Shown here in pieces: positions 1 through 9,875 of a DNA stretch of 64,000 nucleotides. The stretch is from Vicinamibacterales bacterium. Its GTDB lineage: Bacteria; Acidobacteriota; Vicinamibacteria; Vicinamibacterales; Fen-181. The notes under the pieces were generated by a model that was not told the DNA's origin, did no database searches, and saw only the letters and a list, made by a program, of their open reading frames with translations. The stretch spans positions 58,435-122,434 of the forward strand of contig DASXVO010000056.1 in NCBI GenBank assembly GCA_036504215.1, written 5' to 3'. Position 1 is the stretch's first letter. Each line of letters opens with the position of its first letter. Position numbers and translations under genes: made by a program.

Positions 1-533
<533 letters not shown>

Positions 534-546
534 CCCTCGCGCCTCA

Positions 547-2082
547 ATGACGCACGGAGCCGGTTCCGCCCATCGTCCGCCGACCCACGACGGCCCGTTG
601 CTGGCGCGCAACGCGACGCTGAACCTCCTCGGCCAGGTGGCGCCCGCTCTGGCCGCTCTCGTCTCGCTGCCGGTGTTGGCGCGTCTCCATACGCGAGAGG
701 TCCTCGGCCTCCTCACGCTCTCCTGGGTCATCGTGGGCTACTTCGGTCTCTTCGACCTCGGCCTCTCGCGGGCGCTGACCCAACTCGTCGCGGCCCGCCT
801 CGGGGCCGGCCGGCGGGAACCGATCCCTGGGCTGATCTGGACGGCCTCCCTGTCTCTGGCCGGGGTCGGCGCGGCGGGGGGCCTGCTCATGCTGGCCTCG
901 TCGAACTGGATCGTCACCTCGGCACTCCACATCTCGCCGCTCCTGGTGGGCGACGCCAGGCTCGCTGTCCAGTTGATCGCCGTATCGCTGCCGTTCGTCA
1001 CGGTCTCGTCCGGGCTGCGCGGCGTGCTCGAGGCGTACCAACGCTTCGACTTGGTGTCGCTCGTGCGATCCCCGTCCAGCGGCCTGATGTATCTGGGTCC
1101 GGCGGCCGCCGCGATGTTCTCCCGGTCGCTGGCGCTCGCCGTCGCCGTGCTCGTCGTCGTTCGCATCGCGGCGTGCGGGGCCTACGTGCTGTGCGCGCTT
1201 CGCGTCGAACCGGCGCTCCGCGACGGCATCCGGCCTTCGGCCAGCGGCTGGCGGGAACTGGCCGGCTCAGGGGCGTGGCTCATGGTGGCCAACATCGGAA
1301 GCTCGGCTCTCGGCTACGTCGATCGGCTCGTCGTGGGCGCGGTCGTTCCGGCCGCGGCGCTGGCGTACTACGCGACGCCGCAGGAAGTGGTGACGAAAGT
1401 CCTGATCATTCCGGCGGCGATCAGTGGCGTGGTGTTTCCCGCGTTCAGCGCGGTTCCCGATTCGGAGCGCGACCGACTGGCGCGGTTGTTCGGTCGTTCG
1501 ATCCGCTATTCGTTCCTGCTGCTGTTTCCCGTGACGCTGCTCATCGCGGCAGCCGCGCCCGAAGCCCTCACCCTGTGGGTGGGACGCGACTTTGCGGCGC
1601 AGGGGACCGTGCCGACGCAGTGGTTCTGTCTTGGCCTGCTGGCCAATGGACTGGCGTTGACCCCGTTCTCCTTCGTGCAGGCGCGTGGCGGCGCATCGAC
1701 GGTTGCCTCTCTGCAGGTGTTGGAACTGCCGCTGTTCGTGGGCGCGATGTGGATGGTGACCGGTCGCTACGGTATCACCGGGGCGGCGGCCGTCTGGGCC
1801 CTTCGCGCGGCCGCCGATCTACTCATCCTCGCGATCGCGAGCCGCCTTCAGGTTCCCGAACTTCGTGGGATGGGGCGGAGTATCGCGGCCGGGTGTGTGG
1901 CGGTCCCGCTCGCCTTCCTCATCATCGGCGCGACAAGCCCGCTCACCGGTCGAATTGCGGCCGCGGCGACGGTATTGGGCGCCGTGGCCGTCGTGGCCAT
2001 CGTGACCGCCGACCGCATGGAGCGGGACTGGGTCCACGGTGTGTGGTGCCGCGTGCGCGGGTTCGGACGGAGTCCGCGATGA
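547..2082 (+). CDS. Wzx-type polysaccharide flippase (MOP superfamily)
   Basis: The product is 511 aa and mostly hydrophobic, with roughly 12-14 membrane segments, the usual size of a Wzx/RfbX O-unit flippase. It opens with the family-like block ARNATLNLLGQVAPALAALV and has the mid-protein SALGYVDRLVVGAVV, similar to MATE/Wzx transporters. Its role is inferred to be moving undecaprenyl-linked oligosaccharide across the inner membrane. It lies between gmd and a glycosyltransferase with which it shares an ATGA overlap, so the three are probably one transcript. The exact substrate cannot be read from sequence. Confidence 0.85.
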   Translation: MTHGAGSAHRPPTHDGPLLARNATLNLLGQVAPALAALVSLPVLARLHTREVLGLLTLSWVIVGYFGLFDLGLSRALTQLVAARLGAGRREPIPGLIWTASLSLAGVGAAGGLLMLASSNWIVTSALHISPLLVGDARLAVQLIAVSLPFVTVSSGLRGVLEAYQRFDLVSLVRSPSSGLMYLGPAAAAMFSRSLALAVAVLVVVRIAACGAYVLCALRVEPALRDGIRPSASGWRELAGSGAWLMVANIGSSALGYVDRLVVGAVVPAAALAYYATPQEVVTKVLIIPAAISGVVFPAFSAVPDSERDRLARLFGRSIRYSFLLLFPVTLLIAAAAPEALTLWVGRDFAAQGTVPTQWFCLGLLANGLALTPFSFVQARGGASTVASLQVLELPLFVGAMWMVTGRYGITGAAAVWALRAAADLLILAIASRLQVPELRGMGRSIAAGCVAVPLAFLIIGATSPLTGRIAAAATVLGAVAVVAIVTADRMERDWVHGVWCRVRGFGRSPR

Positions 2083-3059
2083 CGCCGTCGCTCGACATCG
2101 TCATCGTCAACTGGAACACCGGGAGACAACTGCGGGCTTGTCTCGATTCGATTGTGCGGACCAGCCGCCTGGGATATGTGCTGCGCCGGGTCATCGTGGT
2201 GGACAACGCGTCGAGCGATGGATCGTGTGACAGTCTGGAAGCGGAGGACCTGCCGCTTGTTGCGGTGCGCAACCTGACGAATCGAGGGTTCGCGGCCGCG
2301 TGCAATCAGGGCGCGCGCGGCTCGGACGCCGACTACCTGCTGTTTCTCAACCCGGATGTCGTGCTGTTCGAGCGCTCGCTCGAACGGCCACTGGCGTTTC
2401 TGGAGACATCGGCGGCCGGTCACGCCGGGATCTGCGGGATTCGACTGATCGACGAAGCCGGCACCCCCTGCATGTCGGCCGCGCGGTTTCCGTCTGCCAA
2501 GAGCTTCCTCATCGACGCGCTCGGCCTCTCGCGCTCGTGGCCGCGCCGGTTTCCGCCGACGATGCTGTGCCCCGACGAGAACGTCGGCTTACTGGAAGTC
2601 GATCAGGTGATCGGCGCGTTCTTCCTGATTCGCAGGCACCTGTTCGTGCAACTCGAGGGCTTCGACGAGCGCTTCTTCGTGTACTTCGAGGAACTCGATC
2701 TCTCACTTCGCGCCCGAAGGCTTGGGCACTCCTCCTGGGTGCTCACCGATGTGGCGGCGCGCCATCTGGGCGGGTTGTCCACGGGCCAGGTTCGCGCGAA
2801 ACGGCTCTTCTATTCGCTGCGCAGCCGGCTGGTCTACGCGTCGAAACACTACAGCCGGGCGGGCCGTGCCCTGGTGACGGTGGCGACCGTCCTGGAACTG
2901 GGCCCGAGGTTGCTGCGCGCCGCGCTCCGCGCATCGGCCCGCGAGGCGCGGGAGACGCTCGTTGCCTATTGGTGGCTGGCGCCCGCCCTGGTCGCCTCGG
3001 CCTCACGGCGCGATGCATCCGGTCCGACCTCTCCTCGATCCGACGCGCCGGGTGGTTGA
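2079..3059 (+). CDS. Glycosyltransferase family 2
   Basis: The 326-aa product has a GT-A fold pattern: DIVIVNWNTG near the N-terminus, VDNASSDGS around residue 45, LFLNPDVV as the nucleotide-sugar and metal motif, and FFVYFEELDLSLRARRLG in the acceptor region. These features match rhamnosyl-type GT2 enzymes such as RfbN/WbbL relatives. The start ATG overlaps the flippase stop (ATGA), which fixes the start. The last 94 bp overlap, on opposite strands, the 3' end of the Wzy-like gene. Donor and acceptor sugars are unknown. Confidence 0.88.
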   Translation: MTPSLDIVIVNWNTGRQLRACLDSIVRTSRLGYVLRRVIVVDNASSDGSCDSLEAEDLPLVAVRNLTNRGFAAACNQGARGSDADYLLFLNPDVVLFERSLERPLAFLETSAAGHAGICGIRLIDEAGTPCMSAARFPSAKSFLIDALGLSRSWPRRFPPTMLCPDENVGLLEVDQVIGAFFLIRRHLFVQLEGFDERFFVYFEELDLSLRARRLGHSSWVLTDVAARHLGGLSTGQVRAKRLFYSLRSRLVYASKHYSRAGRALVTVATVLELGPRLLRAALRASAREARETLVAYWWLAPALVASASRRDASGPTSPRSDAPGG

Positions 3060-6037
3060 CGCGCGCCGGCCGGCTCGAGGAACGCGTTCGCACACACGAC
3101 GTAGAAGGGCAGGAACGCGACGAACCTGAATGACATGAGTGGCTGGAATCCGATCTCGAAGGCGGTGGTCACGAACCAGAGCCAGACAGCCGTCCGGCGG
3201 CTGCGGAGGTTCGTCCACAGGAATGCCAGCAGTCCTCCATAGATGCACGCGACCGCCGGGAACCCGCCCCGGAGCAGCGTGAGCACGATGCCGCAGTCCC
3301 CGAAGTAGAGCAGGTCGGAGTAGGCGAATCCGATGGGCGACAGGGGATGCTTGGCGATGAACGCGACGTCGCCAGCCAGCAGCCCATCTGCACCGAATCT
3401 CGCCCCGAACCCGCTCATGCGGTCGCCGACGAACAGCCCGCGGAGGACCACCAACGCCGAGTGCTGGCCTCCCAGCGCATGGACGGCGGCGAAGACCATG
3501 ACCGCCGCCGTGATCGCTGCCAACGGGACACGGATCCGCGGCATCTTCTGCGCGGCCGCCCAGAGGACCTGCGGAACGGCCACGAGGAGAAACAAGCTGG
3601 ACGTCGTGGAACTGACGGCAGCCAGGAGTGCCACGTAGGCCGCGGCGAGCGCGAGCCACCGCAGTTTCGGCTCGGCCCGGTACTGCAGCAGTGCGAGATA
3701 GAAGAGCAGGTAGTACATGAAACCAGCGAGCGAGTGCGTCGCGAAGATGCCCACCGGTTTCCCGAGCATGAACATGCCAGGAAGCAGGGCGCTGTAGTAC
3801 TGCGTATAGAACAGGATCAAGAAATCGCTGATCAGTCGCACCTTGAACAGGAGCCCGAACCCGATGGCGATCGTGAGCGAGTGAACGATCGCGAGCACCA
3901 TCGGACCGCTGCCCTCCAACCGCACCCGGCGCAGGTCCAGGCACAGCGTCAACGCGAGCGCCAGGAAGATGAACGGGACGCCCGGGCTGACCGTTGGTAG
4001 CGGCGTGAAGACAGTAGCCGTCGTCAGGAGGGCCATCAACACGAGCGAGTTGACGACCAGCGCGCGGCCGGCCAGCATGGCTGGCAGGGCCGCCAGCAGG
4101 CCCAGCAGCGTGGCCGTGCCGACGAGCGACAAGATCGTCAGCCACCGTGATGCCGACCCGCCGACCGAACTGGGGGAATAGAAGGCCACGAGCGCCAGGG
4201 TCAGAACTACCCCGAGACCCATGCGGCCGGCGCGGGCAGTGTCGATCCAGCGCGACGGGATGAGTTGTACTGCCCGATCGCGGCGTGTTCGCCGGGTGGC
4301 CCACCACATCATGATGGCGGCCAGGAGCCAGGCCAGCACGTTCACGACGGGACCGATACGGATCAAGCCGTCTTGCCGGTCCGGCCGCCGAGGCACCACC
4401 GAGGGGACCTCGACCCGCCTCGTCCATCGAATGCCGGGTGTCACGCGACCACCCCAACGGATCGCGCCTGCCTCCCAGTAGACGACCGACTCCGCCACGA
4501 ACGGGACGGGCTCCGCGCCGACCGTTCCCGCGATCGACTCGAGGAACGCGGTGAACCGGCGCTCCCTGGCCGCGGGCGGCACGAAGCCGGCGGCCAACGT
4601 TCTCCGCGAGAACGGGGGAACGTTGGCCACGACCGTTCGCGCTCCAGCGCCGTCGTCGAAGATGAATGTTCCGCGGATCGACAGGCGTTCGGACGTCGGG
4701 TTCAGCACGGGGAAGAACAGCTGGAGACCGGGTTGGGTCGATGTCGTGCTGAACGCCCACCTCATCGACGTTTCACGGACGCCGGTGCCGACATGGCCAC
4801 CCTCCCAGTTCGAGACGGTCCAATCCGCCGGGTCATTCGGTTTCCGTCCCCATTGGAACACCCGCGTCACGGTGACCGGCACGCCGTTGCCGCTGCGGAC
4901 CGTGGTCGCGAACAGATGGTTGTCCATCGATTGGTTGGAGCCGGCCCGGATGATTACGCGCGAACGGGGCCCGACCGGAAACCACCGGTTGACATCGTAC
5001 GGATCCGGGCGCGTGATGATTGGTCGGCCGCGTTCGATGTAGTACCTCAGTTGCACGTTCGCCGATCGAACGTCGCTCGGATTGGTGATGATGAAGTAGG
5101 TCTCCTGTTCGTCCGGGGCCATCGACCGTACGGAGCCCATCGCGAAGTACCACTCGAGGGCGGGCTCCGGTGGGGGCGGCTCGGGGATCGCCTGCCGGGC
5201 GCTGGCCCACGCGTTGCGTGTCCACGGCCAGAAACTGGTTCGTTCCGCGTGGACGAGGACATCGGACTCGATGTCGATGGCGAACGGGCGGCTGGCGAAC
5301 TCAGACGTGTCGATATCCCAGGTCCTGCACCCCATGGGCAGATCGGCGCGCGTCCGCGGCGCGATGTTCACGAGCAGGGCCTTCTCGAACGCCGGCTCGT
5401 GGAGCGTTCGCAGGCGGACGCGCACGTGTGCCATGCCATCGGTGGGGTTGATGAGCTGTACCGCCTCGCCAGAGACAGTCGAGGGCCTCCTGCCGAGAAC
5501 CGAACCGAGCGGTGTGGCATCGAGCCACCTCGGGCCCAGCGCCGCGAGCAGCAGGTTGACGGACGTCGCAGCTGGCGGCCGCCAATCGACGACCTGTTCG
5601 CTCAGGATGCGTTCGTTGTCGGGGCAGGGAGTGGTCGAGCCGGAATTCAGGCACTCCACCGTTACGGAGATCGGATCGAACGGGCGCACGAGTCCCGGTA
5701 GCAGAATCTCGAAGTCGAGATCGCGGTGCCCCGTGGCGGGTAGTTCAATCGTGCGGACGACGCGGATCGAGTCTCCCGCGTGCCCCGCAGCGGATCGGAC
5801 GACGGCCGTCACGCGAGCGTCGACCGGTTCCGGGTTCGGGTTCGTCAGGCTCAGCAGGTGCACGAACGAGGGAGCCGGAACGACCGGATCGAGCCTCCAT
5901 GCCCGGGACAGCGGCGCCAGCTGGGCGGATGCCAGACCGGCGCCACAGAGCATGGCCGCCAGCCACAGGCCGGCCCGAATCAGCCGGAGGACGGGCCGTA
6001 CCGTTCGCGCGCGCGTCCGCCCGTGGTTGGATGGCAT
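2966..6037 (-). CDS. Four-repeat periplasmic domain fused to a Wzy-like multi-TM polymerase domain
   Basis: The product is 1023 aa. Residues 15-39 form a signal peptide ending ASA. Residues 40-555 are soluble and predicted periplasmic, with four related beta-rich units marked by NP turns at about residues 66 (LTNPNPEP), 196 (LINPTDG), 318 (ITNPSDV) and 446 (LNPTSER), spaced 122-130 residues. Residues 560-990 hold about 11 hydrophobic segments, and the GARFGADGLLAGD and LLRGGFPAVACIYGGLLAF loop region is reminiscent of O-antigen polymerases and ligases. I infer a Wzy-type polymerase for this locus, which otherwise shows none. A membrane protein of unknown function is the alternative. The N-terminal fusion is unusual for Wzy. 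Confidence 0.65.
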   Translation of the reverse strand: MPSNHGRTRARTVRPVLRLIRAGLWLAAMLCGAGLASAQLAPLSRAWRLDPVVPAPSFVHLLSLTNPNPEPVDARVTAVVRSAAGHAGDSIRVVRTIELPATGHRDLDFEILLPGLVRPFDPISVTVECLNSGSTTPCPDNERILSEQVVDWRPPAATSVNLLLAALGPRWLDATPLGSVLGRRPSTVSGEAVQLINPTDGMAHVRVRLRTLHEPAFEKALLVNIAPRTRADLPMGCRTWDIDTSEFASRPFAIDIESDVLVHAERTSFWPWTRNAWASARQAIPEPPPPEPALEWYFAMGSVRSMAPDEQETYFIITNPSDVRSANVQLRYYIERGRPIITRPDPYDVNRWFPVGPRSRVIIRAGSNQSMDNHLFATTVRSGNGVPVTVTRVFQWGRKPNDPADWTVSNWEGGHVGTGVRETSMRWAFSTTSTQPGLQLFFPVLNPTSERLSIRGTFIFDDGAGARTVVANVPPFSRRTLAAGFVPPAARERRFTAFLESIAGTVGAEPVPFVAESVVYWEAGAIRWGGRVTPGIRWTRRVEVPSVVPRRPDRQDGLIRIGPVVNVLAWLLAAIMMWWATRRTRRDRAVQLIPSRWIDTARAGRMGLGVVLTLALVAFYSPSSVGGSASRWLTILSLVGTATLLGLLAALPAMLAGRALVVNSLVLMALLTTATVFTPLPTVSPGVPFIFLALALTLCLDLRRVRLEGSGPMVLAIVHSLTIAIGFGLLFKVRLISDFLILFYTQYYSALLPGMFMLGKPVGIFATHSLAGFMYYLLFYLALLQYRAEPKLRWLALAAAYVALLAAVSSTTSSLFLLVAVPQVLWAAAQKMPRIRVPLAAITAAVMVFAAVHALGGQHSALVVLRGLFVGDRMSGFGARFGADGLLAGDVAFIAKHPLSPIGFAYSDLLYFGDCGIVLTLLRGGFPAVACIYGGLLAFLWTNLRSRRTAVWLWFVTTAFEIGFQPLMSFRFVAFLPFYVVCANAFLEPAGARQPPGASDRGEVGPDASRREAEATRAGASHQ

Positions 6038-6051
6038 CTAGTGGCAGAGTA

Positions 6052-7260
6052 GTGACAAACTCGGAGAATTGGCAAAGAATACCTCACCAAGTGCTGTCAC
6101 ACAACACGGTCCAACCGGAGAGCGGTCTTGCGCGATCCGTCGCATCGTCGAACGCGTCGTCGGCAGCGCTCCGCACGCTGTTCATCGTACCTCAAGGCAT
6201 CATGTCCGCGGGGCCGAGATACCGGGTCTTCCAGTTCCTCCCGCGATTCGAGCGAATGGGGCTGTCCCCGGTGGTTGCCGTCATGCAGGGCGCGAGGTCC
6301 ACGCGGCGCTCGGTCCACAGCGCAAACCTCGCGCCGCCCGTGCGCGCCGCGCACCGGATTGTCCTCGGGTTTCAGCGTCACGTCTTCATGGCGCAGGTCT
6401 TGGCACGCTTCAGTGCCTTCGACCGCATCTTCGTCTACCGCCTTCCGATGCCCGCCTGGGCGGGCCGCTATCTGTCGCGACACAAGGCGCGGATCATCTT
6501 CGACTTCGACGATGCGATCGATCGGCCGGAGGACGAAGGCGCGCTCCACGCGTTGCGGGCACGCGTGTTGCGGCGAGGCCTCGAGACCGCCATCCGGAAC
6601 TGTGCCGTCACAGTGACCTCCAATCAGCGGAACGCCAGCGTCGTGCGCGAGTTGGGCGGACGCGCGGTCGTCGTGCCGACGTGTGTCGACCTCGCTGCCG
6701 CGCGTTGCCGCGATCGGGAGACGCTCGGGACGCCACGTGCGGTGATCGGGTGGATGGGGTCTCCATCCACGGCACGCTACCTGTGTGAAATCGAAGAGCC
6801 GCTGGTGCGCGCGAGCAGCCAGCGACGGATGTGCATCCGTCTGGTCGGCGCCGGACGGAATCCGTTCGCGCGTCTGGCAGTCGACGTGCGCCCGTGGTCG
6901 CTCGACCGCGAGGCGGATGACATCTGCTCCTTCGACGTCGGTCTCATGCCGATGCCCGACACCGCATGGACCCGGGGCAAGGCGGCGCTCAAGGCGCTGC
7001 AATACGGGGCCGCGGGCGTGCCCACGGTTGCGTCGTGGACCGACACGAACGCCGAGATTCTGGGCGACGGCGATGGCGCGCTCCTCTGCCGCACCGCCGA
7101 CGAGTGGTTCGCGGCGTTGTCGCGTGTGCTCGACGACGCCGCGTTTCGGGCGGCACATGCTGAGCGGGGGCGGGAGCGAGTAGCCGAGCGCTATTCGCTC
7201 GACATCATGGCGCCCCGGCTGTTCCGGGTGATCACCGACGCGGCCGGGATCGATCCGTGA
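6052..7260 (+). CDS. Glycosyltransferase, GT4-like
   Basis: About 402 aa if the GTG at 6052 is used; GTG at 6091 or ATG at 6201 are alternatives, and none has a convincing ribosome site. The conserved part begins at LRTLFIVPQGIMSAGPRYRV. Family marks are a FDFDDAID segment near residue 110, VIGWMGSPSTARYL opening the C-terminal Rossmann domain, and a C-terminal donor loop with KALQYGAAGVPTVAS followed by NAEIL. This pattern is seen in GT4 proteins of capsule and exopolysaccharide loci. It diverges from the Wzy-like gene 14 bp away and overlaps the next gene by 1 bp (TGATG). Confidence 0.82.
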   Translation: MTNSENWQRIPHQVLSHNTVQPESGLARSVASSNASSAALRTLFIVPQGIMSAGPRYRVFQFLPRFERMGLSPVVAVMQGARSTRRSVHSANLAPPVRAAHRIVLGFQRHVFMAQVLARFSAFDRIFVYRLPMPAWAGRYLSRHKARIIFDFDDAIDRPEDEGALHALRARVLRRGLETAIRNCAVTVTSNQRNASVVRELGGRAVVVPTCVDLAAARCRDRETLGTPRAVIGWMGSPSTARYLCEIEEPLVRASSQRRMCIRLVGAGRNPFARLAVDVRPWSLDREADDICSFDVGLMPMPDTAWTRGKAALKALQYGAAGVPTVASWTDTNAEILGDGDGALLCRTADEWFAALSRVLDDAAFRAAHAERGRERVAERYSLDIMAPRLFRVITDAAGIDP

Positions 7261-8420
7261 TGCCTTCGACGGGCGCGGCAATCCTCTATTTCGCCTCCGT
7301 CTACTGGGACGACCCGCTGATCGTCACGCAACAGGTCGCCATTCAGTTGGCCCGTCGCGGCCCGATCCTCTACGTCGAACCGCCTCCCTGCTCCGTCTAC
7401 CTGCGGCAGCCCGCGCGAAATCGACGATGGTTGCGCGCCGGTCGAGCCCCGCGCCGCATCACGGACGGCTTGCACGTCTACACTCCGCCTCCCGTCCTGC
7501 CCTTCAAGACGCGCGTGGCCGTCTTCAACGCGGCCAGCCAGGCGTGGGTGACGCCGTTCGTTCGCCGCGCGATGCGCACCGTTGGCATCGACCGTCCCGT
7601 GCTGTTCACGTATCTCCCGCACCTGTACGCCTCCGTCGGCCGGTACGATGAACGACTCGTCTGCTACTACTGCATCGACAATATGGGGGCGCTGACCCGC
7701 GCCATCGACCCCGCCATCGTTGCCGGCTACGAGCGACGGCTCCTGGCGCGGACGGATGTTGCATTGACGACGTCGCGCGGGTTGGCCGAGAAACTCGGAC
7801 CGCTGCATCGCCGGATCCAGGTCGTTCCGAGCGGCACCGACGCGGATCTCTACGCCCGCGCGCTGGACGCTGGCACCGTCGTCGCGCCGGAACTGACCGG
7901 CCTGCCCGGCCCGGTGATCGGCTTCAGCGGTGCGGTTGACTTCCGTCTCGATCAGGACCTGATCTCCGAGGCGGCACGCCGTCGCCCCTCGTGGTCGTTC
8001 GTGTTCGTCGGACCACGACGTACCTCGGTCGGCCGGCTCGCAGCGCACCCGAACATCCGATTCATTCCGCCGCAGCCGCAGTCGGCGTTGCCCGCCCTGT
8101 TCAAGGGATTCACCGTCGCTCTCATCCCGTACCGGCGCGGACCGCTCGTGGATTTCATCTATCCCACGAAGCTCAACGACTATCTTGCGGCAGGAGTGCC
8201 TGTCGTCTCGACGCATCTTCCGGAACTCGAAGGTGTCCCGAACGACATCGTCGAGCAGGTGGGTGACGTCGGGGAACTGCTTCTCGCCATCGAGCGAGCG
8301 ATGCCGACGCGCGTCGATGAGGCGCACCGGGCGCGGCGTGTGGAGTTCGCGCGCTCCAACAGCTGGGAATGTCGCGCGCGTGCGATTGCCGCCGCCATCG
8401 ACCGCGCGTTGGCGGGCTGA
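7260..8420 (+). CDS. Glycosyltransferase (GT4/GT1-type, TuaH-like)
   Basis: The 386-aa product begins with ILYFASVYWDDPLIVTQQVA and YVEPPPCSVYLR, a start shared with glycosyltransferases annotated near teichuronic acid TuaH proteins. It has a GT-B layout: the C-terminal half carries VIGFSGAVDFRLDQDLI, IRFIPPQPQSALPALFKGF and the donor site YPTKLNDYLAAGVPVVSTHLPELE. The ATG at 7260 overlaps the upstream stop, indicating translational coupling. A GTG at 7257 is also possible. Donor and acceptor are unknown. Confidence 0.82.
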   Translation: MPSTGAAILYFASVYWDDPLIVTQQVAIQLARRGPILYVEPPPCSVYLRQPARNRRWLRAGRAPRRITDGLHVYTPPPVLPFKTRVAVFNAASQAWVTPFVRRAMRTVGIDRPVLFTYLPHLYASVGRYDERLVCYYCIDNMGALTRAIDPAIVAGYERRLLARTDVALTTSRGLAEKLGPLHRRIQVVPSGTDADLYARALDAGTVVAPELTGLPGPVIGFSGAVDFRLDQDLISEAARRRPSWSFVFVGPRRTSVGRLAAHPNIRFIPPQPQSALPALFKGFTVALIPYRRGPLVDFIYPTKLNDYLAAGVPVVSTHLPELEGVPNDIVEQVGDVGELLLAIERAMPTRVDEAHRARRVEFARSNSWECRARAIAAAIDRALAG

Positions 8421-8612
8421 CACCCCACGTGGAACTCGCACCTTCGGCCGCCAATCCACGAGGACTCCATGCCCGACCTGGCTGTTTCGAATCCCGACTC
8501 GAGGTCGTTCGACCCGGCCCGACGCCCTGCACCCGCGACGGAGCGTCGCAGGCATGAGCGCATCGGAGGGATCCGTCGCTCAGGGGGCCGACGAACGAGA
8601 GGAAGAATCATC

Positions 8613-9722
8613 ATGGCGGTCGACGTCGGGATTCTGTCTGCCCTCTCTCCGATGATCATCGGCTGCAGCGCGGGCGGCACGGCGCCGGGGGGCAGCCGCG
8701 TCGACACGCCGGCGGTGGCCACTGCGTCGGGCGCGCCGCCAATGGTGTTCACCCGCTACGTGGACCAGACCGAGGGGGCCTTCCTGGTGATGGTTCCCAA
8801 GGGCTGGAGCATCAGCGGCGGCATGGTGCGCCTGAACCCGCTCAGTGCCTCAGGCGGCGTGGGCAATGCCACCGAGGCGAAGATCGATTTCGCCATTCAG
8901 CGCGAGCGCGAAGGGCGGGTGGCTATCCGCTGGCTGCCGAAGATCAACTACGCTCAGCCGTCGCCCTACAACGCCATGCTGGGCGGCAACTGGAACGGTA
9001 TGCCCGTCGTGGCGATGCCGCGGCCCGCGGAATACCTGATGCGCATGCTCTTCCCGAGGCTGAGGCCCGGCGCGCAGAACGTCCAGGTGCTGGAGACGCA
9101 GGATCGGCCCGATGTCGTGGCCGCGCTGAACCAACTCCCTGTGGCGCGCACCATGCGCGCACAGGGTGCCCGCTATGTCGCGACGGCGTCCACCGTGCGG
9201 GTCGCCTACACCGAGGGCGGCATCCGCTATCAGGAACTGCTCTTCGTGGCGCTGGAGGGTTACCAGTACATGGGAGCCGCCCTGTGGGCCAATCCGTTCA
9301 CCATCGTGGCGCGGGCTCCAGATGCCGAATACGCGAGCTATGGGAAGGTCGCCAAGGTGGTCATCAACTCCTTCGCCCTCAACCCCGGCTGGCTGCAGGC
9401 CGAGATGCAGGGCCAGATTCAACGCAGCCGGATCGTGGAGGACACGCTCCGCGACATCTCCCGGATCGACGCCGAGATCGCCCGCTCGCGTTCCGACACC
9501 ATGTCCCGAATCAACCAGGACCAGTACCTCACGCTGACCAACCAGGAACGCTACGTGAATCCCCACACCGGCCGCGAGGAACTGGGCTCCAACGAATGGA
9601 AGCACCGGTGGCAGAACAGCGCGGGCGAGGTGATCTACGCCGACGACGGGAACTGGGATCCCAATCTCGACTCCAACCTGCGAGTGTCGGGATTCCAGCG
9701 CTCGCCGGTGAGGTCGCGCTGA
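8613..9722 (+). CDS. Hypothetical lipoprotein in the polysaccharide locus
   Basis: I do not recognise the family. The ATG at 8613 follows a good ribosome site (GAGAGGAAG, about 8 nt upstream) and gives 369 aa; an upstream ATG at 8469 would extend it with an Arg-rich, unlikely leader. The N-terminus SALSPMIIGCSAGG looks like a lipobox with Cys18, although the usual Lys/Arg at the start is missing. The mature part has mixed alpha/beta composition, with MVPKGWSISGGMVRLNP near residue 60 and a charged C-terminus containing NQERYVNPHTGREELG and QNSAGEVIYADD. It has no membrane segment after the signal. Its place between glycosyltransferases suggests an envelope role, but nothing in the sequence proves it. 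Confidence 0.7.
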   Translation: MAVDVGILSALSPMIIGCSAGGTAPGGSRVDTPAVATASGAPPMVFTRYVDQTEGAFLVMVPKGWSISGGMVRLNPLSASGGVGNATEAKIDFAIQREREGRVAIRWLPKINYAQPSPYNAMLGGNWNGMPVVAMPRPAEYLMRMLFPRLRPGAQNVQVLETQDRPDVVAALNQLPVARTMRAQGARYVATASTVRVAYTEGGIRYQELLFVALEGYQYMGAALWANPFTIVARAPDAEYASYGKVAKVVINSFALNPGWLQAEMQGQIQRSRIVEDTLRDISRIDAEIARSRSDTMSRINQDQYLTLTNQERYVNPHTGREELGSNEWKHRWQNSAGEVIYADDGNWDPNLDSNLRVSGFQRSPVRSR

Positions 9723-9813
9723 GCGTGTCGGGCGGTGGACAGCCGCGCGCGACCGCTCGAACCGCGACGCGAGTGGGCTCTGGATACGGGGGCGGTCGAT
9801 CGGCAACGCCCAG

Positions 9814-9847
9814 CGTCGGTCCGTCCGGCACGTCGGTCCGTCCGGCT
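9814..9847 (+). repeat. 17-bp perfect-but-one tandem duplication
   Basis: Two adjacent 17-bp copies of CGTCGGTCCGTCCGGC plus one variable base occupy this spot in the 313-bp gap before the next glycosyltransferase. The second copy ends at the -35 element of the predicted promoter, so the repeat could be part of an operator or simply a slippage product. Confidence 0.8.
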
Positions 9848-9875
9848 TGACGCTGACTGGCGCGGTCCGTACTAT
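9847..9875 (+). promoter_or_regulatory. Predicted sigma70-type promoter
   Basis: TTGACG, a 17-nt spacer and TACTAT form a near-consensus promoter about 160 bp upstream of the glycosyltransferase start at 10036. The rest of the 313-bp gap (9723-10035) shows no gene I can support. Confidence 0.55.

Noticed and set aside
3347..4000. Plus-strand frames in the Wzy-like gene
   Set aside because: They are antisense to a gene with clear signal peptide and membrane helices and show no motifs.
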